Origin: Halomonas jincaotanensis
Lineage (GTDB): Bacteria; Pseudomonadota; Gammaproteobacteria; Pseudomonadales; Halomonadaceae
Assembly: GCF_018448785.1 (NCBI RefSeq)
Contig: NZ_JAHCLU010000009.1
Span: 1-64,000 of the forward strand
Direction: 5' to 3'
Length of the DNA stretch: 64,000 bases
Part shown: piece after piece, positions 17,250 to 27,110 of the stretch
Layout: every line of letters begins with the position of its first letter
Position numbering within the stretch: position 1 is the stretch's first letter
Made by a program: the position numbers and the translations under genes
Notes under the pieces: generated by a model
What the model saw: only the letters and a program-made list of their open reading frames with translations
Told to the model about the DNA's origin: nothing
Database searches by the model: none

Positions 17250-18021
17250 ACTGCTGGGCATGAGCGCCAACGTGCCTACTGATATCTGCTTCAGCTTCTC
17301 CGGCTTCCTGCATCGGGGCGGCGGGACCGGGCCCCACCGCGATGGTTGGGGGATCGCTTTCTACGAGGAGGGCGGCTATCGCGAGTTTCGCGACCCGCAC
17401 CCTTCGGTGGAATCCCCCATCGCTCGCCTCATCCGCGACTACCCGATCAAGTCCGAGATCGTCATCAGCCACATCCGCCAGGCCAATGTGGGCAGTGTTC
17501 GTCTGGCCAATACCCATCCTTTTGTCAGGGAGATGTGGGGGCAGCCCTGGTGCTATGCGCACAACGGCCAACTGACCGGATGGCAGGCGCTGCCCCTCCG
17601 CATTTACCAGCCGGTAGGGGACACCGACAGCGAGCACGCTTTCTGCTGGCTGATGGGGGAGCTCAGGCGGGTTTTCCCCGACCCTCCCGACGAGCGCGAA
17701 GGGTTTTGGCGTCATTTGCATCGCCTCTGCGAGCAGTTGCGAGAACTCGGTGTCTTCAATCTCCTGCTGGCCGATGGCGAATACCTCTACACCTTCTGTT
17801 CCACCAAGCTGGCGCATATCACTCGGCGTGCCCCCTTCGGGCCCGCTAACCTTTCGGATGCTGAAATGAAGGTGAATTTTGCCGAGCACACCACGCCCGA
17901 TGATGTGGTGTCGGTAATGGCCACTGAGCCTTTGACCGATAACGAGGACTGGGTGCGCATGACGCCCGGTGAGCTGCTGGTCTGGCGGGAAGGCGAGATT
18001 TATGCGAGATTTAAAACGTAA
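17242..18021 (+). CDS. yafJ: Class II glutamine amidotransferase (YafJ family)
   Basis: A 259-residue protein. Start ATG 17242 gives MCELLGMSAN, so the nucleophilic Cys is residue 2 and is exposed after Met removal, as required for N-terminal nucleophile glutaminases; the longer frame to 17122 would bury it. Conserved motifs include HRGGGTGPHRDGWGIAFYE, SHIRQANVG, NTHPFVREMWG and AHNGQLTGW. No synthase domain is attached; the YafJ family is thought to be a free-standing amidohydrolase or to hand ammonia to a partner. The start overlaps the end of the VWA gene. Confidence 0.9.
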   Translation: MCELLGMSANVPTDICFSFSGFLHRGGGTGPHRDGWGIAFYEEGGYREFRDPHPSVESPIARLIRDYPIKSEIVISHIRQANVGSVRLANTHPFVREMWGQPWCYAHNGQLTGWQALPLRIYQPVGDTDSEHAFCWLMGELRRVFPDPPDEREGFWRHLHRLCEQLRELGVFNLLLADGEYLYTFCSTKLAHITRRAPFGPANLSDAEMKVNFAEHTTPDDVVSVMATEPLTDNEDWVRMTPGELLVWREGEIYARFKT

Positions 18022-18087
18022 GTTTTAATCATTTGTGTAGCTGCAGAATAATAACGTCGCACACCGGAGTCCGAGGAGAACGCCGCC

Positions 18088-19764
18088 ATGAACCAGCACG
18101 CTAACGTTCCGGTACTCACCGGCCCTGAACTGGAAGGGTTGGACCATTATGCCTCGGTGATGGATGTCTTCCACGCGTCGGTCGAGCGCTTTGGCAGCAA
18201 ACCGGCCTTCAGTTGCATGGACCAGACGATCAGCTATGCCGAGCTCGACCGTCTCTCTGCGAACTTTGCCTCCTGGCTGCAACATGAGACCACATTGCAG
18301 CCGGGGGATCGCATCGCCATCCAGCTACCCAACGTTCTGCAGTTTCCGGTAGCGGTATTCGGCGCCCTGCGGGCCGGCCTGGTAGTGGTGAACACCAATC
18401 CGCTCTATACCGAGCGCGAAATGGCCCACCAGTTCAAGGATTCCGGCGCACGCGCGATCCTCATACTGGCGAATATGGCCGATAAGCTCGAGCGGATCGT
18501 CGAGCGTACCGAGATCGACCATGTAGTGATCACCGAGCTTGGCGACCTGCATCCCTTTGTGAAACGTCAACTGATCAATGCCGTCGTCAAGTACGTCAAG
18601 AAACTGGTGCCGGCTTACTCGTTGCCGGGTGCCACACCGTTTCGGACGACGCTCAAGCTCGGGGCTTCCAGAGAGCATCGCGAGGCGCACTGTCAGCCAG
18701 AGCAAGTCGCCGCCCTGCAGTACACCGGTGGCACCACCGGCCTTGCCAGGGGCACCATGCTTACTCACCGCAATCTGGTGGCCAATATGCTCCAGGCGCG
18801 TCAGGCCATCGGCCCGGCCCTCACCGACGGGGCGGAAACGATCATCGCGCCGTTGCCGGTCTACCATATCTATACCTTCACGGTGAATTGCCTGTTCATG
18901 ATGGAGACCGGCAATCATTCGGTGCTGATCACCAATCCCCGCGACCTGGAGGGCTTCGTCAAGCAACTCGGCAAGCTTCGTTTCACCGGTTTCATCGGAC
19001 TGAACACCCTGTTCAATGCGTTGTGCAACCGCGAAGATTTTCGTCGGCTCGACTTCTCGTCGCTTCGCCTCACCATTTCCGGCGGCATGGCATTGACCAA
19101 GGCGGTGGCGCAGCGCTGGGAGGACGTCACGGGCTGCGCCATTGCCGAGGGCTATGGGCTGACCGAGACCTCGCCCATCGTGAGCTTCAACCCCGTGGAT
19201 GCCATTCAGCTCGGCACCATCGGCAAGCCGGTGGCGGGCACCTCGGTGAAAGCGGTGGACGCAGAAGGCCAGGATGTGGCGCTTGGTGAGCCCGGGGAGC
19301 TTTGCGTCAAGGGGCCGCAGGTGATGAAGGGTTACTGGAATCGCGACGACGAAACCGCTCAGGCCATCGATGCCGATGGCTGGTTTCGTACCGGCGACAT
19401 CGCCGTGCTGCAGGAGGATGGCTATATCCGCATCGTCGATCGCAAGAAGGACATGATCCTGGTGTCGGGTTTCAACGTCTATCCCAATGAGATCGAGGAC
19501 GTGATGGCGGCACACCCGGGGGTTTTGGAATCAGCGGCGGTCGGCGTTCCAGACGAGACGAATGGCGAGTCGATCAAGCTCTTCGTGGTGGCCAGAGACG
19601 AGACGCTGGATGCCGAGGCAGTCCGCGCCTGGTGCAAGAAGGAACTCGCCGGCTACAAGGTGCCGAAGCTCATCGAGTTTCGAAGTGAGCTGCCTAAAAC
19701 CAACGTGGGCAAGGTCCTGCGTCGGCAGTTACGGGACGAGTCCTCGGGTGACGCCGTTAGCTGA
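18088..19764 (+). CDS. fadD: Long-chain fatty acid--CoA ligase
   Basis: Acyl-CoA synthetase activating fatty acids for beta-oxidation. The 558-residue product has the AMP-binding motif YTGGTTGLARGTMLTHRN, the EGYGLTETSP motif and the hinge/lid region GWFRTGDIAVLQEDGYIRIVDRKKDMILVSGFNVYPNEIE with the C-terminal catalytic Lys in KTNVGKVLRR. GAGGAGAA precedes the ATG. The 66-base upstream gap shows no obvious FadR site. It is a single gene ahead of hrpA; downstream lie a KAS III-like gene and mlaA, so this stretch has a lipid theme. Confidence 0.93.
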   Translation: MNQHANVPVLTGPELEGLDHYASVMDVFHASVERFGSKPAFSCMDQTISYAELDRLSANFASWLQHETTLQPGDRIAIQLPNVLQFPVAVFGALRAGLVVVNTNPLYTEREMAHQFKDSGARAILILANMADKLERIVERTEIDHVVITELGDLHPFVKRQLINAVVKYVKKLVPAYSLPGATPFRTTLKLGASREHREAHCQPEQVAALQYTGGTTGLARGTMLTHRNLVANMLQARQAIGPALTDGAETIIAPLPVYHIYTFTVNCLFMMETGNHSVLITNPRDLEGFVKQLGKLRFTGFIGLNTLFNALCNREDFRRLDFSSLRLTISGGMALTKAVAQRWEDVTGCAIAEGYGLTETSPIVSFNPVDAIQLGTIGKPVAGTSVKAVDAEGQDVALGEPGELCVKGPQVMKGYWNRDDETAQAIDADGWFRTGDIAVLQEDGYIRIVDRKKDMILVSGFNVYPNEIEDVMAAHPGVLESAAVGVPDETNGESIKLFVVARDETLDAEAVRAWCKKELAGYKVPKLIEFRSELPKTNVGKVLRRQLRDESSGDAVS

Positions 19765-19823
19765 ACAGGGATCGCAATAGTCTGTCTTATTGGCGGCTAT
19801 CATAAGTATCAATGACGGTGATT

Positions 19824-19852
19824 AGGCGCCGAGCGCTCGGCGGCGCTACAAT
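19824..19852 (+). promoter_or_regulatory. Probable hrpA promoter with a palindrome
   Basis: A perfect 14-base palindrome GCCGAGCGCTCGGC (19828-19841) lies just before a good -10 box TACAAT (19847-19852). A matching -35 is weak. Transcription from here would begin about 100 bases before the GTG at 19965, which argues against the longer open frame that starts at 19812 inside the promoter. Confidence 0.4.
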
Positions 19853-19964
19853 ACACCGCCCATTCTGGGATACCGGAATGGGTTGTTGGGTTTTCATGTT
19901 GGCTTTCGCTAGTCCTTTTTATCCCCTCTATTGTTTCACCCAATACGGAGTCCTCGAGCCTGAC

Positions 19965-22900
19965 GTGTCGACCGCCACCCGATCGCCAGAACATCCCCGC
20001 CTTTCCGATGCCGACGTGCTTCAGACGCTGCGCCTGGAGCTAGACGGCACCATGTTGCGTGACCGCACGACGCTCGAGAAGCGCCTGCGAGGTCTTTCAC
20101 GGCGCCTGAAGGAAGGCAAGCCGGTGGATAAAGGTCTTGCTCAGCTCAGCGAGGCATTTCAGCGCTCGCGAGATACTGCGGCGCGGCGCGCGGCCATCCG
20201 GGTGACCCTTGCGTATCCCGAGGCGTTGCCGGTGGCCGAGCGCCGCGCCGACATTCTCGATGCACTACGTGACCATCAGGTAGTCGTGGTAGCGGGGGAG
20301 ACCGGCTCGGGCAAGACGACGCAGTTACCCAAGTTGTGTCTGGAGCTGGGTCTGGGGCGTCGCGGGCTGATCGGTCACACCCAGCCGCGCCGCCTGGCGG
20401 CGCGCTCGGTGGCCACCCGGCTGGCCGAGGAAATGCAGGTTCCCCTGGGCGGCCAGGTGGGCTATCAGGTGCGCTTCACCGACCAGACCGGCGACGACAC
20501 CCTGGTCAAGCTGATGACCGACGGCATCCTGCTGGCCGAGACCCGCCATGATCCGGATCTGACCCGCTACGACACGATCATCATCGACGAGGCCCACGAA
20601 CGCAGCCTTAACATCGACTTCCTGCTCGGCTATCTCAAGCGGCTGACGGCACGCCGCCCCGACCTCAAGGTGATCATCACCTCGGCGACCATCGATGTGG
20701 AACGCTTCGCCGCGCATTTCGCTCTGCCAGGGCCGGATGGCACGCCGCGCCCGGCGCCGGTGGTGGAGGTCTCCGGGCGCACCTATCCGGTCGAGACGCG
20801 CTATCGGCCCCTGGTGCGGGAGGCCGATGACGAGGAGGACCGCACACTCCAGGAGGGCATTCTCCAGTCGGTGGAGGAGGTCGAGGCCATCGAGCGCGAG
20901 AAGCGCTGGTTCCATGGGCCCCGCGACATCCTGATATTCCTGCCGGGGGAGCGGGAGATACGCGAGGCCGCCGATACCCTGCGTCGTGCCGACCTCAAGG
21001 GCACCGAGATCCTGCCGCTCTATGCCCGGCTCTCCAACGCCGAGCAGAACCGCGTCTTCGCGCCGCACGCCGGACGGCGCATCGTTCTGTCCACCAACGT
21101 GGCCGAGACCTCGTTGACGGTGCCGGGGATCCGCTACGTGATCGACCCCGGTCTGGTTCGCATCAGCCGCTACAGCTACAAGACCAAGATCCAGCGCCTC
21201 CCGGTGGAACCGATCAGCCAGGCCAGCGCCGACCAGCGCAAGGGCCGCTGTGGCCGGGTGGCCGAGGGCGTGTGTATCCGCCTCTATGACGAAGAGGATT
21301 TTCTTTCCCGGCCCGAATTCACCGACCCGGAGATCCGCCGCACCAACCTGGCCTCGGTGATACTGTCGATGCTGTCACTGCTGTCGTTGAAACCCGATGA
21401 CATCTCGGCGTTTCCCTTCGTCGACCCGCCGGACTCACGCTTCGTTACCGACGGCTTTCGCCTGCTGTTCGAACTCGGGGCGGTGGATGCGGACAATCGC
21501 CTGACGCCCACCGGACGCAAGCTGGCAAGACTTCCCATCGATCCCCGGCTGGCGCGGATGGTGCTCGCTGGCGCCGACCAGGGCGGGCTTCGCGAGGTAT
21601 TGATCGTCGTCTCGGCGCTGGCGGTTCAGGACCCGCGCGATCGACCCTCCGACAAGCGGGAGGCGGCCGACAAGGCCCACCGGCGCTGGCATGACCCGGA
21701 CTCCGACTTCGTGGCGCTGCTCAATCTCTGGAACGGCTTTGAGGCCGCCCGCGAGGAGCTTTCCGGCAATCGGCTGCGCCGCTGGTGCAAGGATCATTAT
21801 CTCAACTACCTGCGCCTGCGCGAGTGGCACGACACCTTCCGCCAGCTACGCCAGCTGCTGCGCGACATGGAGATCGTGGTGCCGCCGCCGTCGCCCTCCT
21901 CGTGGCCGGGCGATGGCGAGCAAGATGCATCGGCCCTTGCCACGCTGCGCCGCGAGAACGCGGTACAGCTCCACAAGGCGCTGCTCACCGGGCTACTCTC
22001 GCACCTGGGGACCCTGCTCGAGAACCGTGAATACCTGGGCGCGCGTAACCGCAAGTTCGTTATCCACCCGGGCTCGGGGCTGGCCAGGAAAGCACCGAAA
22101 TGGCTAATGGCCGTCGAGCTGGTGGAAACCTCCAAGCTCTTCGCCCGCACGGTGGCCAGGATCGATCCGTCGTGGATCGAGCCGATCGCCGGGCATCTGG
22201 TGAAACGCACCTACGCCGAGCCGCATTGGGAGATGAAGCGCGCCCAGGTGGTGGCGAGTGAACAGGTCACGCTGTTCGGCCTGCCGATCGTCGCCGGGCG
22301 CAAGGTGCATTACGGCCCCATCGCGCCGCAGGAGTCGCGGGAGATGTTTATCCGCCGGGCGCTGGTCGAGGGCGAATTCCGTACCCAGGGCGAGTTTTTC
22401 GCGCACAACCGCGCGCTTATCGAGGAGGTCGAGGATCTCGAGGACCGTGCCCGCAAGCGCGACATCCTGGTCGATGAAGATACCCTCTTCGCCTTCTACG
22501 ACGAGCGCATCCCCGAGGACATCGTCAACGGCAAGGGCTTCGAGGCGTGGCGGCGCAAGGCCGAGCGCGAGAACCCCGACATCCTCAAGTTCGACCGGGC
22601 GGCACTGCTGGCCCGCGAGGCGGGGGAGATCACCGAAACCGACTACCCCGATGAGCTCAACCTCAACGGGGTGCGTTATCCGCTCAGCTATCACTTCGAG
22701 CTCGGCGCCAGCGATGACGGCGTGACGCTCACCGTGCCCGCGACGATGCTGCCCCAGCTGCCGCTGGCGCGCCTGGAATGGCTGGTGCCGGGGTTGTTGC
22801 GCGAGAAGTGCATTGCGCTGATGAAGTCGTTGCCCAAGGCGATTCGTCGCCAGGTCGTGCCGATTCCCGACTGGGTCGATGCTGCGCTCGAGGCCATGAC

Positions 22901-24005
22901 GCCCGACGACGTGCCGCTCACCGAGGCGCTCGGCGAGTTCCTGCGGCGTCGCACCGGGGTACGCCTGCATCCCGACGACTGGCGCCTCGACCAGCTCGAA
23001 CCGCATCTGGTGATGAACCTGCGCGTGGTGGACCATCAGGGCAAGACGCTGGGGCAGGGACGCGACGTCCGCGAACTGGAACGTCAGTTCGAACAGGCGG
23101 CGGGCGAGGGCGCACGCGCCCTGGCGCAGGAGGCCAGTGGCGCGAGCGAGATCGCTACCCTGCCCGAGACGCCACTACCTGAATCCCGCGTGACGACTCA
23201 GGCCGGTATCCGCGTGGAAGCCTTTCCGGCACTGGTGCCTGCTGGTGAGGCCTTCCGTGTCGAGCTCTTCGACCACCCCGACAAGGCGCGCGAGGCGCAT
23301 CGCCAGGGCGTGGTGCGCGCCGCGATGGTGCAGCAGAGCGACCAGGTTCGCGCCATCGAACGCCTCGCGGGGCTATCGACCTGCGCCTTGTTGTTCGCCA
23401 AGGTAGGCAGCAAGCGCCAGCTCGTCGAGGACGTGGTGGACGCGGTGTTTCGTCAGGTCGTGGCCGTGGACCCTCTGCCGCGTTCCCGTGTCGAACTGGA
23501 GCGTCGCCTCGCCGATACCCGTGGCGAATTGCGGCCGCATGCCGAGTCTCTGGTCACCCATCTCGAGGCCGCGCTCAAGGGCCACCTGGCGGTGACCAAG
23601 GCGCTGAAGGGCAACATGAACCTGGCGCTTGCGCTGGTGTACAGTGATCTCAAGGCCCAGATGCAGCGCCTGGTGTATCCCGGTTTCGTCGCGCATGCCG
23701 GAGAATGGCTGGAGGAATACCCGCGCTACATGCAGGCGGCGCTGATCCGCCTGGAGAAGGCCCCCCGTGAGCGCATGCGCGATCAGATGCACATGCAGGA
23801 GATCCAGGCGCTGGAAGCGCGCCTCGACGCACGGCGCGCCAGCGAGCGGCGCGGCGACGTGGAGGACCCGGTGCTGGTCGAGTTCGGCTGGTGGATTCAG
23901 GAACTGCGCGTTTCTCTGTTCGCCCAACAGTTGGGCACGCGCATGCCGGTATCCACCAAGCGGTTGGAAAAACACTGGGCGGACATCACGAGGAGAGCAG
24001 CATGA
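19965..24005 (+). CDS. hrpA: ATP-dependent RNA helicase HrpA (DEAH box)
   Basis: Large DEAH-box helicase acting on mRNA and, in recent work on E. coli, on stalled or collided ribosomes. Walker A is GETGSGKTTQ, the DEAH box is IIIDEAHERSLN, motif III is SAT, and motif VI appears as QRKGRCGRV. HA2, OB-fold and the long DUF3418 C-terminal region follow. GTG 19965 gives 1346 residues, close to the family's ~1300; the frame is open from 19812 but that part overlaps the promoter and has an unrelated hydrophobic stretch. A GGAG stands 15 bases upstream of the GTG, so the start is only likely. The TGA overlaps the ATG of the next gene (ATGA). Confidence 0.93.
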   Translation: MSTATRSPEHPRLSDADVLQTLRLELDGTMLRDRTTLEKRLRGLSRRLKEGKPVDKGLAQLSEAFQRSRDTAARRAAIRVTLAYPEALPVAERRADILDALRDHQVVVVAGETGSGKTTQLPKLCLELGLGRRGLIGHTQPRRLAARSVATRLAEEMQVPLGGQVGYQVRFTDQTGDDTLVKLMTDGILLAETRHDPDLTRYDTIIIDEAHERSLNIDFLLGYLKRLTARRPDLKVIITSATIDVERFAAHFALPGPDGTPRPAPVVEVSGRTYPVETRYRPLVREADDEEDRTLQEGILQSVEEVEAIEREKRWFHGPRDILIFLPGEREIREAADTLRRADLKGTEILPLYARLSNAEQNRVFAPHAGRRIVLSTNVAETSLTVPGIRYVIDPGLVRISRYSYKTKIQRLPVEPISQASADQRKGRCGRVAEGVCIRLYDEEDFLSRPEFTDPEIRRTNLASVILSMLSLLSLKPDDISAFPFVDPPDSRFVTDGFRLLFELGAVDADNRLTPTGRKLARLPIDPRLARMVLAGADQGGLREVLIVVSALAVQDPRDRPSDKREAADKAHRRWHDPDSDFVALLNLWNGFEAAREELSGNRLRRWCKDHYLNYLRLREWHDTFRQLRQLLRDMEIVVPPPSPSSWPGDGEQDASALATLRRENAVQLHKALLTGLLSHLGTLLENREYLGARNRKFVIHPGSGLARKAPKWLMAVELVETSKLFARTVARIDPSWIEPIAGHLVKRTYAEPHWEMKRAQVVASEQVTLFGLPIVAGRKVHYGPIAPQESREMFIRRALVEGEFRTQGEFFAHNRALIEEVEDLEDRARKRDILVDEDTLFAFYDERIPEDIVNGKGFEAWRRKAERENPDILKFDRAALLAREAGEITETDYPDELNLNGVRYPLSYHFELGASDDGVTLTVPATMLPQLPLARLEWLVPGLLREKCIALMKSLPKAIRRQVVPIPDWVDAALEAMTPDDVPLTEALGEFLRRRTGVRLHPDDWRLDQLEPHLVMNLRVVDHQGKTLGQGRDVRELERQFEQAAGEGARALAQEASGASEIATLPETPLPESRVTTQAGIRVEAFPALVPAGEAFRVELFDHPDKAREAHRQGVVRAAMVQQSDQVRAIERLAGLSTCALLFAKVGSKRQLVEDVVDAVFRQVVAVDPLPRSRVELERRLADTRGELRPHAESLVTHLEAALKGHLAVTKALKGNMNLALALVYSDLKAQMQRLVYPGFVAHAGEWLEEYPRYMQAALIRLEKAPRERMRDQMHMQEIQALEARLDARRASERRGDVEDPVLVEFGWWIQELRVSLFAQQLGTRMPVSTKRLEKHWADITRRAA

Positions 24006-25123
24006 TCAAGGTAGCCATCACCGGGACGGGACTGTTCACGCCCGAACATGCCATCGACAATGACACCCTGGTTGCCTCGTTCAATGCCTGGGCCGAGGCC
24101 GAAGATGCACGCCACGGCGAGGCCATAGCCGCCGGCGAGCGGGAAGCCATCGCGCCCTCCAGTACGGACTTCATCGTCAAGGCCTCGGGCATCCATAGTC
24201 GTTACGTGCTCGATGCCGAAGGCATTCTCGACCCAGAGCGCATGCGTCCACGCCTTCCGCAGCGCCGCAATGACGAGCCTTCCCTTCAGTGCGAGATGGG
24301 CCTGAAGGCTGCGTCACAGGCCCTTGATGCCGCCGGGGTGAAAGCGAACGACATCGAGCTGGTGATTGTTGGCTGTTCGAACCTCGAGCGTGCCTATCCG
24401 GCGGTGGCCGTCGAGCTGCAGGCGGCGCTGGGTGCCGCAGGCTACGCCTTCGACATGAATGTCGCCTGCTCCTCGGCGACCTTCGCCATCGACGCCGCGG
24501 CCAATGCCATTCGCTGTGGCGGCGTGAAACGGGCCTTGGTGGTCAGCCCGGAAATCTGCTCGGCGCACCTGAATTTTCGCGACCGCGACAGTCATTTCAT
24601 CTTCGGCGATGCCTGTACCGCCGTGGTGCTGGAAAACGCCGCCGTTGCGACCGCCGAGAGCCGCTTCGAGATCCTCGGTACCCGCCTGGTGACCCGCTTC
24701 TCCAATGCCATTCGCAATAACGCCGGTTTCCTGGGCCGGGTCACCGACACCGACCCACTGGCAACTGACAAGCTGTTCGTGCAGGAAGGCCGGCGCGTCT
24801 TCAAGGAGGTCTGCCCGCTGGTGGCGTCATTGATCGACGAGCACCTGGCGAGCCTGGAACTGCAAGGGGCGGACCTGTCGCGGTTGTGGCTGCACCAGGC
24901 CAATCGCCACATGAACGATCTGATCGCGCGACGCGTGCTGGGGACGGACCCTCCTCCCGACAAGGCGCCGATCATTCTCGACCGCTACGCCAACACCAGT
25001 TCGGCGGGGTCGATCATCGCCCTGCATCTACATCGACACGACCTGAGCCCCGGCGCCCTAGGGGTGGTCTGTTCCTTCGGCGCGGGCTACAGTGCCGGCA
25101 GCGTTGTGCTGCGTCGCCAATGA
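24002..25123 (+). CDS. Beta-ketoacyl-ACP synthase III-like enzyme (long FabH type)
   Basis: A 373-residue thiolase-fold condensing enzyme with the KAS III triad: Cys in VACSSAT, His in LHQANRHMN and Asn in YANTSSAGS. Typical FabH has ~320 residues; the extra N-terminal ~50 residues and overall look resemble Pseudomonas PA3286, which diverts octanoyl-CoA from beta-oxidation into fatty acid synthesis. That substrate is an inference. Its ATG overlaps the hrpA stop, so it is translated by coupling to an RNA helicase gene, an odd pairing. mlaA follows 34 bases downstream. Confidence 0.85.
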   Translation: MIKVAITGTGLFTPEHAIDNDTLVASFNAWAEAEDARHGEAIAAGEREAIAPSSTDFIVKASGIHSRYVLDAEGILDPERMRPRLPQRRNDEPSLQCEMGLKAASQALDAAGVKANDIELVIVGCSNLERAYPAVAVELQAALGAAGYAFDMNVACSSATFAIDAAANAIRCGGVKRALVVSPEICSAHLNFRDRDSHFIFGDACTAVVLENAAVATAESRFEILGTRLVTRFSNAIRNNAGFLGRVTDTDPLATDKLFVQEGRRVFKEVCPLVASLIDEHLASLELQGADLSRLWLHQANRHMNDLIARRVLGTDPPPDKAPIILDRYANTSSAGSIIALHLHRHDLSPGALGVVCSFGAGYSAGSVVLRRQ

Positions 25124-25157
25124 GCATCATGATTTCGATCCGCAGTCAGGAAAACCC

Positions 25158-25904
25158 ATGAAACATCGTCTCCTACGAATCACCGTGCCGGGTGTGCTGG
25201 CCCTGTCATTATTGAGCGGTTGTGCCACAAGCGGGCAGGCGCAAGAACGCCATCCCGATGACCCTTGGGAAGGCTTCAACCGCAAGGTGTTCGTGTTCAA
25301 CGACACCCTGGACCGCTACGCCCTCAAGCCGTTGGCCCAGGGCTATCGTTTCATCACCCCCGCTCCCGTCGAGACCGGGGTTGGCAACTTCTTTTCCAAT
25401 CTCGGCGAGATTCGCACCGCGTTCAACAGCGTGCTGCAGGGCAAGCCGGGCAACGCCGGCATCGCCACCTCGCGGTTTCTGATCAACAGCACCGTGGGTA
25501 TCGGCGGGTTGTGGGACTTCGCGACCCGCATGGATATCTCCGGGCGCGATGAGGATTTCGGGCAGACCCTGGGAACCTGGGGACTCGATTCGGGCCCTTA
25601 TCTGGTATTGCCGCTGCTGGGCCCGAGTACGGTTCGCGACGCGGCGGGCCTGCCGGTCGACATGTATACCTATCCGCTTACCTACGTGGACGACGAATCG
25701 GTGCGCCTCGCCCTGACGGCACTGCGGGTCATCGATGCCCGCGCCGGCCTGCTGGATCAGGAGGCGTTGATTCGCGGCGATCGCTACAGCTTCATACGCG
25801 ATACCTGGCTGCAGCAACGTCGTTTCGAAGTCAGCGACGGCGAACAGGGCGATGATCCCTTCGCCGGCGAAGAATTCGATTTCGATGATGCCTTCGACGA
25901 ATGA
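25158..25904 (+). CDS. mlaA: MlaA (VacJ) outer-membrane lipid-asymmetry lipoprotein
   Basis: Outer-membrane lipoprotein that removes mislocalised phospholipids from the outer leaflet and passes them to MlaC. The 248-residue product starts at ATG 25158; the frame to 25092 overlaps the previous gene. A lipoprotein signal ends with the lipobox Leu-Ser-Gly-Cys (Cys 22). Family motifs: DPWEGFNRKVFVFNDTLDRYALKPLAQGY, NFFSNLGEIRTAFNSVLQG, and GQTLGTWGLDSGPYLVLPLLGPSTVRD. The C-terminal tail is strongly acidic. The mlaFEDCB genes are not here. A phosphatase/STAS pair follows 12 bases later, the same neighbourhood as in Pseudomonas. Confidence 0.93.
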   Translation: MKHRLLRITVPGVLALSLLSGCATSGQAQERHPDDPWEGFNRKVFVFNDTLDRYALKPLAQGYRFITPAPVETGVGNFFSNLGEIRTAFNSVLQGKPGNAGIATSRFLINSTVGIGGLWDFATRMDISGRDEDFGQTLGTWGLDSGPYLVLPLLGPSTVRDAAGLPVDMYTYPLTYVDDESVRLALTALRVIDARAGLLDQEALIRGDRYSFIRDTWLQQRRFEVSDGEQGDDPFAGEEFDFDDAFDE

Positions 25905-25916
25905 GGCCATGACGGG

Positions 25917-27110
25917 ATGCAGCCTTCCAAACAGCTGATCGGCGTAATTGATGTTCCCGGCGAGGAGAGGGACGCGTTAGCTGAGATCATCGCTAGAGAC
26001 GGCCTTGCCGTGTTCGCCGCTGACAACGTCGAGGGCCTGCCGGCGGAAACCGCTCTGGTGGTAGCGCACGTCAGGGCAGTTCCGAGCCGTGACTGGGCAT
26101 CCTTGACTCCTCGCCTGCCGACACTCGTCGTCAGCGATGATCGACTCGACGCCGACCTTCTGAAGGCTGTGGATGCTGGCCTGGTGGATTACATCGTCGA
26201 GCCCTTGCGTCATGGCCACCTGTTGCGACGCATGATTCGCAAGGCCATCGAGTTGCATGAGCTGGCCCAGGAGCGGGCGCGTGATCGGGAGCGCCTGGCC
26301 GAGCTCAACGATAACCTGGAAACTCACCTGGCCATGCTGCGCCTCGATCAGCAGGCCGGTGGCCAAATACAACGCAAGCTGCTGCCGCCGCGACCGCAGA
26401 CCGTGGGACAGATCACCTGCGACTATTGGTTGGCCCCCTCGTTGTATCTTTCCGGTGACTTTCTGGACTTCCAGCGCTTCAACGAGCGTTATACGCTTTT
26501 CTATTTTGCCGATGTGTCGGGGCATGGCGCTTCGTCAGCGTTCGTGACCGTACTACTGAAGTACCTCTCCAATCGATGGCAGAACGAATGGGATGGTAGC
26601 CGTCCCGAAGCGCTGGCACCACACTGGCTGGGGGAGCTCAACCGGGAGCTGCTCGATGCCGGTATCGGCAAGCATGCCACCCTTTTCGTCGGGGTGATTG
26701 ACCAGCAGCGTCGCTATCTTCACTATTCGCTTGGTGCTCAGCTGCCCATGCCGATGATGGCGGCCAACGCTACGGTTTATTCACTGCCAGGTGAGGGAAT
26801 GCCGGTAGGATTATTCCCCGGCGTTACCTACCCTCAACTGGGGTGTGAGCTGCCAGAGAACTTTCGTCTTTGGTTGTGTTCGGACGGAATATTGGAATGC
26901 TTGCCGGGTAAGACGCTCAACAAGCGCCTCAAGGAGCTTGAGGACCGGGTTCTCGGCAGTGACACGCTGGAGGATCTGCGCAGCAGTCTGTTTCTCGAGA
27001 ATCTCTCTGATGACGATGAAAGTGTCGCCGAGAGTGGCCCGGGGCATGAAAAACTCCCCGACGATCTGACGATCATGATGTTAAGCGGGTTTGGCGATGC
27101 AAATTCATGA
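25917..27110 (+). CDS. PP2C/SpoIIE-type phosphatase with degenerate receiver domain
   Basis: A 397-residue protein: receiver-like domain (about 5-115), coiled linker (115-150), and PPM serine phosphatase domain (170-395). Phosphatase metal ligands are visible in SGDFLD, DVSGHG, CSDGILE and DDLTIMML, so the catalytic half looks intact. The receiver lacks the expected phosphoacceptor: the third strand reads LVVAHVRAV where Asp is normal, the first-strand acidic pair is reduced to Ile-Asp-Val, and the conserved Lys is Glu in YIVEPL. It overlaps the STAS gene, its likely substrate, by 14 bases. This is a partner-switching module; the cognate anti-sigma kinase is not in the window. Confidence 0.86.
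   Translation: MQPSKQLIGVIDVPGEERDALAEIIARDGLAVFAADNVEGLPAETALVVAHVRAVPSRDWASLTPRLPTLVVSDDRLDADLLKAVDAGLVDYIVEPLRHGHLLRRMIRKAIELHELAQERARDRERLAELNDNLETHLAMLRLDQQAGGQIQRKLLPPRPQTVGQITCDYWLAPSLYLSGDFLDFQRFNERYTLFYFADVSGHGASSAFVTVLLKYLSNRWQNEWDGSRPEALAPHWLGELNRELLDAGIGKHATLFVGVIDQQRRYLHYSLGAQLPMPMMAANATVYSLPGEGMPVGLFPGVTYPQLGCELPENFRLWLCSDGILECLPGKTLNKRLKELEDRVLGSDTLEDLRSSLFLENLSDDDESVAESGPGHEKLPDDLTIMMLSGFGDANS

Noticed and set aside
18325-19515. 396-codon minus-strand frame over fadD
   Set aside because: Antisense shadow of a well-supported acyl-CoA ligase.
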